Positions 1 through 5,427 of a DNA stretch of 34,094 nt are shown here, in pieces. The translations under genes were made by a program, and so were the position numbers. The stretch spans positions 1 through 34,094 of the IMG/VR virus record IMGVR_UViG_3300031857_000713. One strand, given 5' to 3'. This stretch comes from a virus. Within the stretch, counting starts at the first letter, position 1. Every line of letters starts with the position of its first letter. Under the pieces are notes generated by a model that worked only from the letters and a program-made list of their open reading frames with translations, searched no databases and was not told the origin of the DNA.

Positions 1-44
1 GTCCTCACCTTCCAGCGTTCGCGCGACCCTCCCCCCCTATTCGC
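1..44. other. Genome-end segment, candidate cos side
   Basis: These 44 bases follow the stop codon of the HNH nuclease gene and hold no ORF. They contain a run of seven C on the plus strand (31-37) next to CGCGCGACC. If the two ends of the window are joined, only 97 bp separate the HNH gene from the large terminase gene, which is where HK97-type phages keep cos. The joined junction completes a short inverted repeat (CGAGT, seven bases, ACTCG). Both the cos assignment and end-joining are inferences from gene order. Confidence 0.35.
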
Positions 45-464
45 TTAGGGCTGAGAGCGCTCTCTAGCGCGTCTGCGCGCGTCTGCGCGGTTATGGCACG
101 GTCGGCATAGCGTGACGAGGTTCGAGGGCTCGAGAGGGTCCGCTACGCGCTCGGCGGGGATGACGTGGTGAACGCTAAGAGAGTCGGCTCGTCCGCACTT
201 CTGGCAGAGATGACCGTCGCGGTCGAGGACGAGCTCGCGGACGCGGCGCCATGCAGCGGTCTTGTAGAGCTTCCGTGCTCGCGTGCTCTTCTCTCGATCG
301 GTGTACGTGCGCGGCCGTGGCCGGTAGCACCGGGCGCAGACTGCGGCGTTCCCTTCGTGCAGATCTCCGCAGCGGTTACAGACCTTGAGAACCTGCGTCA
401 CTTGACGCGCTCGGATCCTCGCCACTTCGTAGCCGGCAGAGTCCGGCGTGCCGGACGCTTGCAT
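45..464 (-). CDS. HNH endonuclease with N-terminal zinc ribbon
   Basis: The protein has an N-terminal zinc ribbon (CxxC at residues 29-32 and 43-46). A classical HNH fold follows: CQKC at 87-90, HH at 99-100, Asn115 in NLVTLC, and C120/C123/H124. HNH proteins beside the terminase and cos in HK97-type phages assist terminase in cutting and packaging DNA, and this position fits that role. A stop codon lies three codons upstream of ATG 464, so this ATG is the longest possible start. An alternative GTG at 401 would form a GTGA overlap with the small ORF 398-550 and give a 118-residue protein that keeps both zinc modules. No strong SD precedes ATG 464. The HNH fold is clear; the exact start is uncertain. 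Confidence 0.85.
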   Translation of the reverse strand: MQASGTPDSAGYEVARIRARQVTQVLKVCNRCGDLHEGNAAVCARCYRPRPRTYTDREKSTRARKLYKTAAWRRVRELVLDRDGHLCQKCGRADSLSVHHVIPAERVADPLEPSNLVTLCRPCHNRADARRRARERSQP

Positions 465-550
465 GCGGCGCTAAGCCATTCGATCCGACGTTCTTCTGCG
501 AGACGCTCGAGCCAGTAGCGCTGAGCTTCAGTCACGTAGAGAGCCGGCAT
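398..550 (-). CDS. Possible small basic protein (50 aa)
   Basis: This short ORF reads MPALYVTEAQRYWLERLAEE and then a basic C-terminal half. It starts at ATG 550, with GAGGA about nine bases upstream. It overlaps the 3' end of the preceding gene by 23 bp and ends in TGA overlapping a GTG (401) that could start the HNH gene, a junction type used throughout this operon. The overlap with the longer HNH start (67 bp) argues against it unless HNH starts at 401. No family is recognised; the N-terminal half looks helical and amphipathic. Confidence 0.35.
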   Translation of the reverse strand: MPALYVTEAQRYWLERLAEERRIEWLSAACKRPARRTLPATKWRGSERVK

Positions 551-779
551 AGCGGAGTCCTCGTTCGGGGAGTAGTTCGTGCGATCGGCGAGCTACTGCG
601 AGCATCGCGCGGATCCTCACGGCGTAGCTCGGATGAAGAAGGCTGAGCATCGCGACGGGATTCGGGGAGAGCGCGACGACTGCCACGTCCGGCTCGTCAT
701 CGGCCGTATAGACCGGGATGCACGTAACGCTCATCGTCTCGTCGAGAAACGCTTCGGCGAGCTCGTATGCGTCTTCCAT
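528..779 (-). CDS. Hypothetical protein (83 aa)
   Basis: Acidic N-terminus (MEDAYELAEAFLDET), a beta-rich middle with VAVVALSPNPVAML, and an alpha-helical Arg-rich end. ATG 779 has a strong SD (GGAGGAG, six bases upstream). It is the first gene behind the promoter-like motif at 873-889, with a leader of about 85 nt that contains a stable hairpin. No family is recognised. As the last group of genes before HNH and the genome end, it is probably accessory. Confidence 0.6.
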   Translation of the reverse strand: MEDAYELAEAFLDETMSVTCIPVYTADDEPDVAVVALSPNPVAMLSLLHPSYAVRIRAMLAVARRSHELLPERGLRYAGSLRD

Positions 780-800
780 CGATCGCTCCTCCGAAACGAG

Positions 801-828
801 AAGAGCCGACCCTCGAGAGCCGGCTCTT
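801..828 (-). other. Leader hairpin upstream of the 83-aa gene
   Basis: A perfect 8-bp inverted repeat, AAGAGCCG at 801-808 and CGGCTCTT at 821-828, encloses a 12-nt loop. It lies between the promoter-like element at 873-889 and the SD of the gene starting at 779. There is no U-run on either strand, so it is not a standard intrinsic terminator. It could be an attenuator, an mRNA-stabilising hairpin, or the terminator of the upstream gene. Confidence 0.4.
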
Positions 829-872
829 CAATAGCTGCGGCAGGCATGCCGCTGCCCCGTCGTTAGGCGGTA

Positions 873-889
873 AGTATAGACCCCTAACC
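873..889 (-). promoter_or_regulatory. Promoter-like element, third copy of the TTAGGGGTCTATAC motif
   Basis: On the minus strand the element reads GGTTAGGGGTCTATACT. The 14 bases GTATAGACCCCTAA (plus strand) also occur in the two promoter cassettes at 2760 and 4061. TATACT (873-878) would be the -10 hexamer. No -35 consensus lies 16-18 bp upstream, so an activator or the TTAGGGG block may substitute for it. It would serve the 83-aa gene at 528-779. Confidence 0.5.
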
Positions 890-903
890 GGCGGAAGCGT
901 TAC

Positions 904-917
904 TCCGGCCGGCCGGA
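904..917. repeat. 14-bp palindrome TCCGGCCGGCCGGA, intergenic copy
   Basis: A perfect palindrome just after the stop codon of the 75-aa gene and 15 bp upstream of the promoter-like element. Exact copies occur at 8241-8254 (extended to 18 bp) and 15614-15627, but those lie inside genes and encode SGRPD. This copy may act as a short hairpin ending the upstream transcript. Confidence 0.35.
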
Positions 918-918
918 C

Positions 919-1146
919 TTACGAGGAGGGAGTGAACTTCCAGATCTGCGCGGGATCCGCGGGATCCCTGCGGAACTGCTCTCCCTCGACGGGACCGATC
1001 GCGTACGGACCGGCTTCGGGATCCTGATCGAAGAGCTCGCCGATCCGCTCTTCGGCTTCGGCCTGCGAGTTCGCGACGCCGATTACGTCCCACTCCGGAA
1101 CGTGAATCACGTCCGCATCGACCTCGAGGTAGTAGATAACGCTCAT
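919..1146 (-). CDS. Hypothetical acidic protein (75 aa)
   Basis: A small acidic protein starting MSVIYYLEVDADVIHVPEWD, with a helical section QAEAEERIGELF and a C-terminal DPADPAQIWKF. ATG 1146 has a strong SD (TAGGAGGAG). The DPADP peptide also appears in the 86-aa gene at 2847-3107, with variants (DPANP) in the 227-aa and 241-aa proteins. The domain is not recognised. The beta-alpha pattern suggests a compact single domain. Confidence 0.65.
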   Translation of the reverse strand: MSVIYYLEVDADVIHVPEWDVIGVANSQAEAEERIGELFDQDPEAGPYAIGPVEGEQFRRDPADPAQIWKFTPSS

Positions 1147-1177
1147 CGTCTCCTCCTATCTTGACCGATCGCTCGGA

Positions 1178-1342
1178 TCAGATTCCGTTCACTCGGCGAC
1201 CGTACTCGCGCGCGGCCGCTTCGTCCAAGATCGCCTTACGGCACTTTCGGCTCTCGCAGACCTCGAGGATGACGCCATACTGCGCCATCTCGACGATCTT
1301 CGATCCGCAGCGCCGGCAGTTCCCTAGCTCGCGCGGCTTCAT
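1178..1342 (-). CDS. Small zinc-ribbon protein (54 aa)
   Basis: This small protein carries Cys9-x2-Cys12 and Cys29-x4-Cys34, consistent with a four-cysteine zinc ribbon, followed by a basic helix (AAAREYGRRVNGI). ATG 1342 overlaps the stop of the upstream gene (ATGA), and the SD GGAGG sits in the EEVAA codons of that gene, so translation is almost certainly coupled. Such phage zinc ribbons often bind nucleic acid or RNA polymerase, but nothing in the sequence decides this. Confidence 0.7.
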   Translation of the reverse strand: MKPRELGNCRRCGSKIVEMAQYGVILEVCESRKCRKAILDEAAAREYGRRVNGI

Positions 1343-2022
1343 GCTGCCACCTCCTCACGTACTGCCGGCCACTCGAGGATCTTATAGCGCGTCCGGAACT
1401 GCGCGATCGTTTCGTCGCCAATGCAGCCATGACGACCGCTCATCCAGTTTCCGGAATCGGCATCCTTCGTCCACTCATCGCGACCGCGACCACGATATCT
1501 ACGGATCCGCGTCCCCGCCGGCGCCGAGCTCCAGAACTCCTCCGAACCGGAGAGCACGTCCCCGGCCTGCGGATTCGCCGGATCGCCGCTGATATCCGAC
1601 GAGCGGAGGATCTCGATCGCGACGTACTCCTGCGCGAGCTTGAACGCTCCCTCGAGCGATCCCGCTCGGAGATCGGTTCCATAGGGACCGCCGCCGTAGC
1701 TCTTCAGGATCCAGCGCTGACGCTCGTCGTCCTGCCAGATATAGAACGTCGAGCTCGCGTTCTTCGGCTCGTAGATGCCGGGACGATGCTCTCCGGCCGG
1801 ACCCCACTCGACCGGGAACTCGGCGGCGACCGCATTACGTCCAGCGTCCGTGAGCACGTAGCCGCCGGTCATCGGCAGTCCGCGCCACTCGATGAGCCCG
1901 CGCTTCTCGAGCCCCGGCGTGACGCGCTTATCGGCGACGGGATGACCGTTGCCGGCGTTCACGTCGCGGACCTCGCGGAGAACGCGGTACTGCGAGTCCG
2001 TGAGATTGAGAAGCGAGCTCAT
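1339..2022 (-). CDS. Hypothetical protein with winged-helix-like N-terminus (227 aa)
   Basis: Residues about 5-70 (LTDSQYRVLREV, PGLEKRGLIEWRG, YVLTDAGRNAV) follow the helix-helix-wing pattern of a MarR/PadR-like winged helix. The rest is aromatic- and Gly-rich (FYIWQDDERQRWILKSYGGG) and holds the DPANP peptide shared with other early proteins. The protein ends EEVAA, whose codons supply the SD of the zinc-ribbon gene downstream. The start overlaps the upstream stop (ATGA). A DNA-binding regulator is plausible; the C-terminal part is unrecognised. Confidence 0.65.
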   Translation of the reverse strand: MSSLLNLTDSQYRVLREVRDVNAGNGHPVADKRVTPGLEKRGLIEWRGLPMTGGYVLTDAGRNAVAAEFPVEWGPAGEHRPGIYEPKNASSTFYIWQDDERQRWILKSYGGGPYGTDLRAGSLEGAFKLAQEYVAIEILRSSDISGDPANPQAGDVLSGSEEFWSSAPAGTRIRRYRGRGRDEWTKDADSGNWMSGRHGCIGDETIAQFRTRYKILEWPAVREEVAA

Positions 2023-2360
2023 GCTGCGACTCCTTCCTCGTCAGCCCACCGGATGAATACGCACTCGCGCTCCAACGCCTTGAACGCGCGAGACTTGTCG
2101 GAGCTCTCGCCGCAGATCAGATCGTCGCCGACCGTGATCCCCGTCATCGTCGTAACGAGACCGGCCGGCGTCTCCTCGACGTAGCCGAGCTCGACGAGCT
2201 TCTCGACGTGAGCGGGCTCGAGAGCGTCCGTGAACGGAGCCCGATCGCCGCTGAAGTTGCAGCGAACGATCTTGACCATCGCGACGCCCTCCTCGCGAGT
2301 GAGCTCGTTCTTACGCGCGAACCCGTAGAACGAGCTCCGCTCGATGCGATGGCGACTCAT
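2019..2360 (-). CDS. Hypothetical protein (113 aa), possible fused leader peptide
   Basis: The core from residue 28 (MVKIVRCNF) includes HVEKLVELGYVEETPAGLVTTMTG, which resembles a small wing or helix pair. ATG 2360 lies in the GAGGAGGTGGCAGCATG coupling module. An internal ATG at 2279 also has a strong SD (GAGGAGGG), preceded by codons for EEGVA, the same tail that ends the full protein. The first 27 residues may therefore be a former small gene fused in frame, and the true start may be either ATG. Function unknown. Confidence 0.65.
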   Translation of the reverse strand: MSRHRIERSSFYGFARKNELTREEGVAMVKIVRCNFSGDRAPFTDALEPAHVEKLVELGYVEETPAGLVTTMTGITVGDDLICGESSDKSRAFKALERECVFIRWADEEGVAA

Positions 2361-2719
2361 GCTGCCACCTCCTCATCGACGCGCTCAAGCTGCGGAGATG
2401 CAGTATCCGAGAAACCGGCGACGAAGCGGTACACCCCCGGAACGTGGTCGATCGTGAACTCCTCGCCGAGCGTGAGCTTGATCGCCCGCTCGCGAGCGCT
2501 CGCGCCGGTGCCGGCTCCGTCCACGACGACGGCATGACCGAAGCTATACGCCCACGGTCCCGGTACGAACTCGCCGCCGGCCACGCGGACCCGCTCGACT
2601 CCTTCGGCGACGACGCCGATTCCGACGAGCTTCCCGTAGCGGCCCGCGTCCGTGACGAGGATCTCCGGCGAGTTGTAGCCGTCCTCGTAGCGGTTCATGG
2701 TCGTTTCGATGTTCTTCAT
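2357..2719 (-). CDS. Hypothetical protein (120 aa; 130 aa if leaderless start used)
   Basis: Predicted mainly beta: KLVGIGVVAEGVERVRVAGGEF, YSFGHAVVVDGAG, then a helix (ASARERAIKLTL) and VYRFVAGF. ATG 2719 has SD GAGAGAGGTAGG. An in-frame ATG at 2749 adds MESIEREVGT and lies only 2-4 nt after the predicted transcription start, so a leaderless start is possible. The protein ends EEVAA, giving the SD for the next gene. It is the first gene behind the consensus promoter at 2759-2786. No family recognised. Confidence 0.65.
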   Translation of the reverse strand: MKNIETTMNRYEDGYNSPEILVTDAGRYGKLVGIGVVAEGVERVRVAGGEFVPGPWAYSFGHAVVVDGAGTGASARERAIKLTLGEEFTIDHVPGVYRFVAGFSDTASPQLERVDEEVAA

Positions 2720-2776
2720 GGTTCCTACCTCTCTCTCGATTGACTCCATGCGTAGGAGTGTATAGACCCCTAAGCA
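2717..2776 (-). repeat. 60-bp promoter/start cassette, copy 1
   Basis: Identical to 4018-4077 except for one base (position 2723). It carries, in transcription order, TGCTTAGGGGTC, the -10 TATACA, a possible leaderless ATG (2749), the SD GAGAGAGGTAGG and the ATG 2719. Outside these 60 bp the two loci are unrelated, so it is a mobile or duplicated expression cassette and not a whole-gene duplication. Confidence 0.9.
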
Positions 2777-2786
2777 CAGAAGTCAA
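2759..2786 (-). promoter_or_regulatory. Sigma-A type promoter (TTGACT-16-TATACA)
   Basis: On the minus strand TTGACT (2781-2786) and TATACA (2759-2764) are separated by 16 bp, close to the vegetative sigma consensus. The TTAGGGG block in the spacer is shared with 873-889 and 4060-4077. The start of transcription is expected near 2751-2753, two to four bases before ATG 2749. Confidence 0.75.
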
Positions 2787-2788
2787 GA

Positions 2789-2824
2789 GCTCTCCGGGAG
2801 ATCTTTATCTTACCCCCGGAGAGC
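2789..2824 (-). terminator. Terminator-like hairpin upstream of the promoter
   Basis: A perfect 10-bp inverted repeat (2789-2798 with 2815-2824, GCTCTCCGGG and its complement) encloses a 16-nt loop. It lies after the stop of the 86-aa gene and immediately before the -35 at 2781-2786. It has no U-run, as is common in high-GC genomes. The likely role is to end upstream transcription before the new promoter; an operator role is also possible. Confidence 0.5.
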
Positions 2825-2846
2825 CCGTGAATAAAGGGATTAGCCC

Positions 2847-3107
2847 CTAGCGATAGTCCTCCGGATCGCGATCGTCGGCATCGAACGCGCGCTCCACGGC
2901 GAGCTCGACGAGTACCCGGTCTCCCGGCTCGAACCGGTAGCCAATCAGCGCCGCGGCCGCGAGCGCCGCGTTCTCCGGCGAATACGGCGCCTTCCACGGA
3001 TCCGCCGGATCGACCTTCCATCCGCCGAGCCCGATCGCGATCTGCGCCACGTCGAGGAGATCCCCGCCCGCGATCGCCTCTTCTACCTGCGTTCTGTTCT
3101 CCTGCAT
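2847..3107 (-). CDS. Hypothetical protein (86 aa)
   Basis: A small acidic protein with helix VEEAIAGGDLLDVAQIAIGLGGW, the shared DPADP peptide (residues about 32-36), an Ala-rich helix and YRFEPGDRVLVELAVERAF. ATG 3107 follows AGAGAGGTAGGGAG, the start-associated sequence also used at 2719, 4020 and 13148. It is the last gene of the transcription unit that starts at the 4060 promoter. No family recognised. Confidence 0.65.
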   Translation of the reverse strand: MQENRTQVEEAIAGGDLLDVAQIAIGLGGWKVDPADPWKAPYSPENAALAAAALIGYRFEPGDRVLVELAVERAFDADDRDPEDYR

Positions 3108-3125
3108 CTCCCTACCTCTCTTTCT

Positions 3126-3545
3126 CTAGTCGCGGTCGAGCGCCAAAACTGACGCGCCGACCATTCCGCTTACTTCCTCATCGGTCATCTCCGCCACTTC
3201 CCGCCGAGCCCGCTCGACCGTGCGATCGAGATCGAGCTCGTAGGGATCCCGCGTGATCGCGAGCATCGCGACGAGCCGCTCCCGCGGATCCGTCGAGAGA
3301 TGGTCCCGAAGCGGATCCCGGCGAAACTCGTCGATCATCTGGCAGAGTTCGCACCATTCCTCCGGATGCGCCGCGAACTCCTCCGCGAGCTTGCGCGTCT
3401 TATGCGAGAGGAGCGTCGCGTGATCGTGGCACTCGTTGATCCAGTCCTCCGGATCGTCGGAGTACCAGCGATCGCGGTTGTCGATGACGGTCGTCACGGT
3501 CCCGGTCTGCCGGTTCCGCGCGATCCGCAGATAGCGGCCGGTCAT
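3126..3545 (-). CDS. Hypothetical protein (139 aa)
   Basis: Beta N-terminus (YLRIARNRQTGTVTTVIDNRDRW), then a helical acidic body with HDHATLLSHKTRKLAEEFAAHPEEWCELCQMI (broken here: two CxxC-like cysteines lie in WCELC) and a C-terminal acidic helix with EEVSGMVG. It starts at ATG 3545, overlapping the upstream stop (ATGA) with SD GAGGAG. No family is recognised and no catalytic motif is evident. Confidence 0.65.
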   Translation of the reverse strand: MTGRYLRIARNRQTGTVTTVIDNRDRWYSDDPEDWINECHDHATLLSHKTRKLAEEFAAHPEEWCELCQMIDEFRRDPLRDHLSTDPRERLVAMLAITRDPYELDLDRTVERARREVAEMTDEEVSGMVGASVLALDRD

Positions 3546-3832
3546 CGTGAGCTCCTCGAAGCCGCGAGGCGAGCCCTACGGAGCGCCGCCGGCCTCTTCG
3601 AGTGCAGGATCCGCCAATCGATCCCGCGACCCTCCTCGATCAGACCCTCGCCCTCGAGGAGCTCCGCGAGCTTCGCGTAACCCTGCGCGATCGGGACCGG
3701 CGTCGAGCCGGGAGCCATGATCCAGCCCCCGGACTCGCGCCATCCCTTCGCCTCCGCTACGACGCGCGCGAGATCCTCCCGCGTCATCTGCCACGTAGCC
3801 GTCCGGCGACGCGGACCCGCGACCCGGTTCAT
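3542..3832 (-). CDS. Hypothetical basic protein (96 aa)
   Basis: Basic at both ends (MNRVAGPRRRTATW and ALRRARLAASRSSR). The centre, MTREDLARVVAEAKGW and YAKLAELLEGEGLIEEG, looks like two helices with a turn, as in a small helix-turn-helix or winged helix. ATG 3832 was chosen because it overlaps the upstream stop (ATGA) and sits right behind GAGGAGGTGGCAGC; a longer frame to 3871 has no SD. DNA binding is possible but unproven. Confidence 0.65.
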   Translation of the reverse strand: MNRVAGPRRRTATWQMTREDLARVVAEAKGWRESGGWIMAPGSTPVPIAQGYAKLAELLEGEGLIEEGRGIDWRILHSKRPAALRRARLAASRSSR

Positions 3833-4020
3833 GCTGCCACCTCCTCGCCGCCGATACCGAGATACTCGCATTGACGCTTCCAGATCAGACGCTCGAGCTT
3901 CTTCGTCGCCTTCAATAGCTCCCGGTCGTGAACGTCGAGATCGATCGCGGCCTGCCGCAAATCGAAAGCCTGCCGGCTAATGCTGAGTAGATCGTCGAAA
4001 TAGTTCTCTTCGTGCTGCAT
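3829..4020 (-). CDS. Small helical protein (63 aa)
   Basis: MQHEENYFDDLLSISR followed by one long amphipathic helix with heptad-like spacing (LRQAAIDLDVHDRELLKATKKLERLI) and the tail GGEEVAA. A short coiled-coil protein is likely. ATG 4020 has SD GAGAGAGGTAGG. An in-frame ATG at 4050, at the predicted transcript 5' end, could give a 10-residue longer leaderless form. The EEVAA codons supply the SD of the next gene. Confidence 0.65.
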   Translation of the reverse strand: MQHEENYFDDLLSISRQAFDLRQAAIDLDVHDRELLKATKKLERLIWKRQCEYLGIGGEEVAA

Positions 4021-4077
4021 GGTCCCTACCTCTCTCTCGATTGACTCCATGCGTAGGAGTGTATAGACCCCTAAGCA
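4018..4077 (-). repeat. 60-bp promoter/start cassette, copy 2
   Basis: Matches 2717-2776 at 59 of 60 positions. It contains the same TGCTTAGGGGTC block, -10 TATACA, in-frame leaderless ATG (4050) with the codons for MESIEREVGT, SD and start codon (4020). The near identity over non-coding bases implies recent duplication or strong selection on the regulatory module. Confidence 0.9.
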
Positions 4078-4087
4078 ATATTCAAGG
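4060..4087 (-). promoter_or_regulatory. Promoter, cassette copy 2 (weaker -35)
   Basis: TATACA at 4060-4065 (minus strand) with the conserved TTAGGGG block upstream. The -35 region differs from copy 1: TTGAAT is present but only 14 bp from the -10, or CCTTGA at 16 bp. Strength or regulation may therefore differ from the promoter at 2759. The predicted start is at about 4052-4054, just before ATG 4050. Confidence 0.6.
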
Positions 4088-4323
4088 GTATTCGGCAATC
4101 TTTATCTTTCGATGCTTAGAGCCCTAAAACTCAGGCTTTCGATGCCAGATACAGCACTCCCTAGAGGCGCCCCTACCCGCAACTCGCGAGCCCTCGACCC
4201 CGGCACCCGTCCCTCCCGGACGGCATGCAGCCGCCCTGCCCCTCTAACGGGCGAAGCGACGATCGGCACCGCGGGCGAAAAGCCTCCGCGGTCATCGCCC
4301 GCCGGCACGCGGCCGGTCTTCAG
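4088..4323. other. 236-bp intergenic region with direct repeats and hairpins
   Basis: No convincing gene. CTTTCGATGC occurs twice, at 4106-4115 and 4136-4145, exactly 30 bp apart. The string ATCTTTATCTT (4099-4109) also occurs beside the other promoter cassette (2801-2811). Inverted repeats lie at 4207-4212/4218-4223 (6 bp) and 4271-4278/4295-4302 (8 bp, GCGGGCGA), the latter possibly ending the upstream operon. The direct repeats lie just upstream of the 4060 promoter and could bind an activator or repressor. Confidence 0.5.
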
Positions 4324-4623
4324 CTACGCGATCCGGTCAGCCCTACGACTGCGCGGACGCGCGCCCCTCACCTGCTCACGCTCAGACCGCTTCAAGCGAT
4401 CGATCACGCGAGCCCACGACTCGTAAGCCTGCACTCCGTTATCGCGACGCCTCGAGCAAAGAACGAGACGGCCGACGAGACGATCGAGCTCCCGGATGAT
4501 CTGCCGGCGAGTGAACTCCCCATCGAACCGCGCCTCGAGCTCGTCGAGCGTCATCTCGCGACGATCGAGCATCTGCGAGAGCCGCACGGAGAGCTCGCGG
4601 CGACGACGCTTCGCAGCGCTCAT
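4324..4623 (-). CDS. Small putative DNA-binding protein, winged-helix-like (99 aa)
   Basis: A very basic protein. Residues about 12-70 (RLSQMLDRREMTLDELEARFDG, FTRRQIIRELDRLVGRLVLCSRR, VQAYESW) match the helix, recognition helix and beta-wing order of a small winged helix; the C-terminus is an Arg-rich tail. ATG 4623 overlaps the upstream stop (ATGA). It is the last gene of the operon carrying integrase and nucleases. A regulator or nucleoid-like role is plausible; no family name is assigned. Confidence 0.65.
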   Translation of the reverse strand: MSAAKRRRRELSVRLSQMLDRREMTLDELEARFDGEFTRRQIIRELDRLVGRLVLCSRRRDNGVQAYESWARVIDRLKRSEREQVRGARPRSRRADRIA

Positions 4624-4817
4624 CGCCGGACCCCGCGCCTCGCGGCGAGACCGATCTCATGCAGGACCGCTTCGAGATGCGCGATGCGGCCGGCCATCTG
4701 CGCGCGCTCGAGCTCGAACTGAGCCCACGCGCGATCCTGACCCTCCCGCCACGCCCGCGTCACGTCCTGCGTAGGCGTGATCCCCATCGCCTTGAGCTCC
4801 TCGTAAGGATCGATCAT
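4620..4817 (-). CDS. Hypothetical helical protein (65 aa)
   Basis: MIDPYEELKAMGITPTQDVTRAWREG followed by a long amphipathic helix (AWAQFELERAQMAGRIAHLEAVLHE, here shown as 25 residues in two heptad blocks) suggests a short coiled coil. ATG 4817 overlaps the stop of the 54-aa gene upstream (ATGA), and its own stop overlaps the next start. No family is recognised. Confidence 0.6.
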   Translation of the reverse strand: MIDPYEELKAMGITPTQDVTRAWREGQDRAWAQFELERAQMAGRIAHLEAVLHEIGLAARRGVRR

Positions 4818-4978
4818 CGCTCGCGACCCTCGATCCAGTCGCGATCGGCCTCGAGGGAGAGCTCGACGGACTGCGGCATATAGCGGGCGCGATGCTCGAG
4901 CGCGCGGCGATACCCCTTACGGCGCATCCGAGCGTCCCTCGCGCGGATCCGCTTCCAGAACCAATCGACGCGCGTCAC
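4814..4978 (-). CDS. Small basic protein (54 aa), GTG start
   Basis: Reads VTRVDWFWKRIRARDARMRR and ends EADRDWIEGRER. GTG 4978 overlaps the TGA of the PD-(D/E)XK-like gene (GTGA), with SD GGAGG four bases upstream, and its TGA overlaps the next ATG (ATGA). This double 4-bp overlap and the SD support it as a real gene. The basic first half could bind nucleic acid or membranes. Function unknown. Confidence 0.65.
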   Translation of the reverse strand: MTRVDWFWKRIRARDARMRRKGYRRALEHRARYMPQSVELSLEADRDWIEGRER

Positions 4979-5427
4979 GCCGCCTCCGCAATCTCGACGG
5001 GCGCCTCGATCCGGTGAAGCTGCTCGATCGGAACGTCGATGATGAGCTCCTGATCGTTCGGAGCATCTACCCGATCGATCCGGCCCGCGATCCGGTTCCG
5101 GCGAGCGTCGATCTCATCGGCCTTCACGTAGCCGACGACTCCATCGGTGAAAGCGAAGACGTACAAGCCGGGAACGCCGAGCGCCTCTCCGAACCGCAGA
5201 AGGTAGAACCACTTCGCCGCGCTCGCGAAGACGGTCGGATAACGGTTCGACTCGTTCCGGCGAACCTTGATCTCCGCGACGAAGCGCGTAACGCCGTTCT
5301 CGACGCCGAACCGGTCGAGCCGATCGAAGCGCCCGAACTTCCGCATCTGCACTCCCCACGCGCGTTCGATGAGCTCGGCGACGCGCTGCTCGTTTCGCTC
5401 GTCGTTCTCATCGACGCGAACGATCAC
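4975..5427 (-). CDS. PD-(D/E)XK-like nuclease (150 aa)
   Basis: The motif order is that of PD-(D/E)XK nucleases: an N-terminal helix with Glu (RVAELIERAWG), Asp38 in RLDRFGVENG, then AEIK at residues 51-54, and a helix and strand (FASAAKWFYLLRFGEAL, LYVFAFTDG) as in phage resolvase-like or RecB-type nucleases. GTG 5427 overlaps the upstream stop (GTGA) with SD GGGAGGG. The neighbour upstream is an HNH nuclease. Candidate roles are processing of recombination intermediates or degradation of foreign DNA. The fold call rests on motif spacing only. Confidence 0.55.
   Translation of the reverse strand: MIVRVDENDERNEQRVAELIERAWGVQMRKFGRFDRLDRFGVENGVTRFVAEIKVRRNESNRYPTVFASAAKWFYLLRFGEALGVPGLYVFAFTDGVVGYVKADEIDARRNRIAGRIDRVDAPNDQELIIDVPIEQLHRIEAPVEIAEAA

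Noticed and set aside
165-518. Long plus-strand ORFs throughout the window
   Set aside because: Apart from the four plus-strand genes at 12.2-14.0 kb and no others, these are complements of well-supported minus-strand genes and lack SD sites and recognisable domains.
4102-4308. A 68-aa minus-strand gene in the gap before the second cassette
   Set aside because: It has no SD, covers hairpins and direct repeats, and has a Gly/Arg/Ser/Pro-rich composition typical of chance frames in high-GC DNA.
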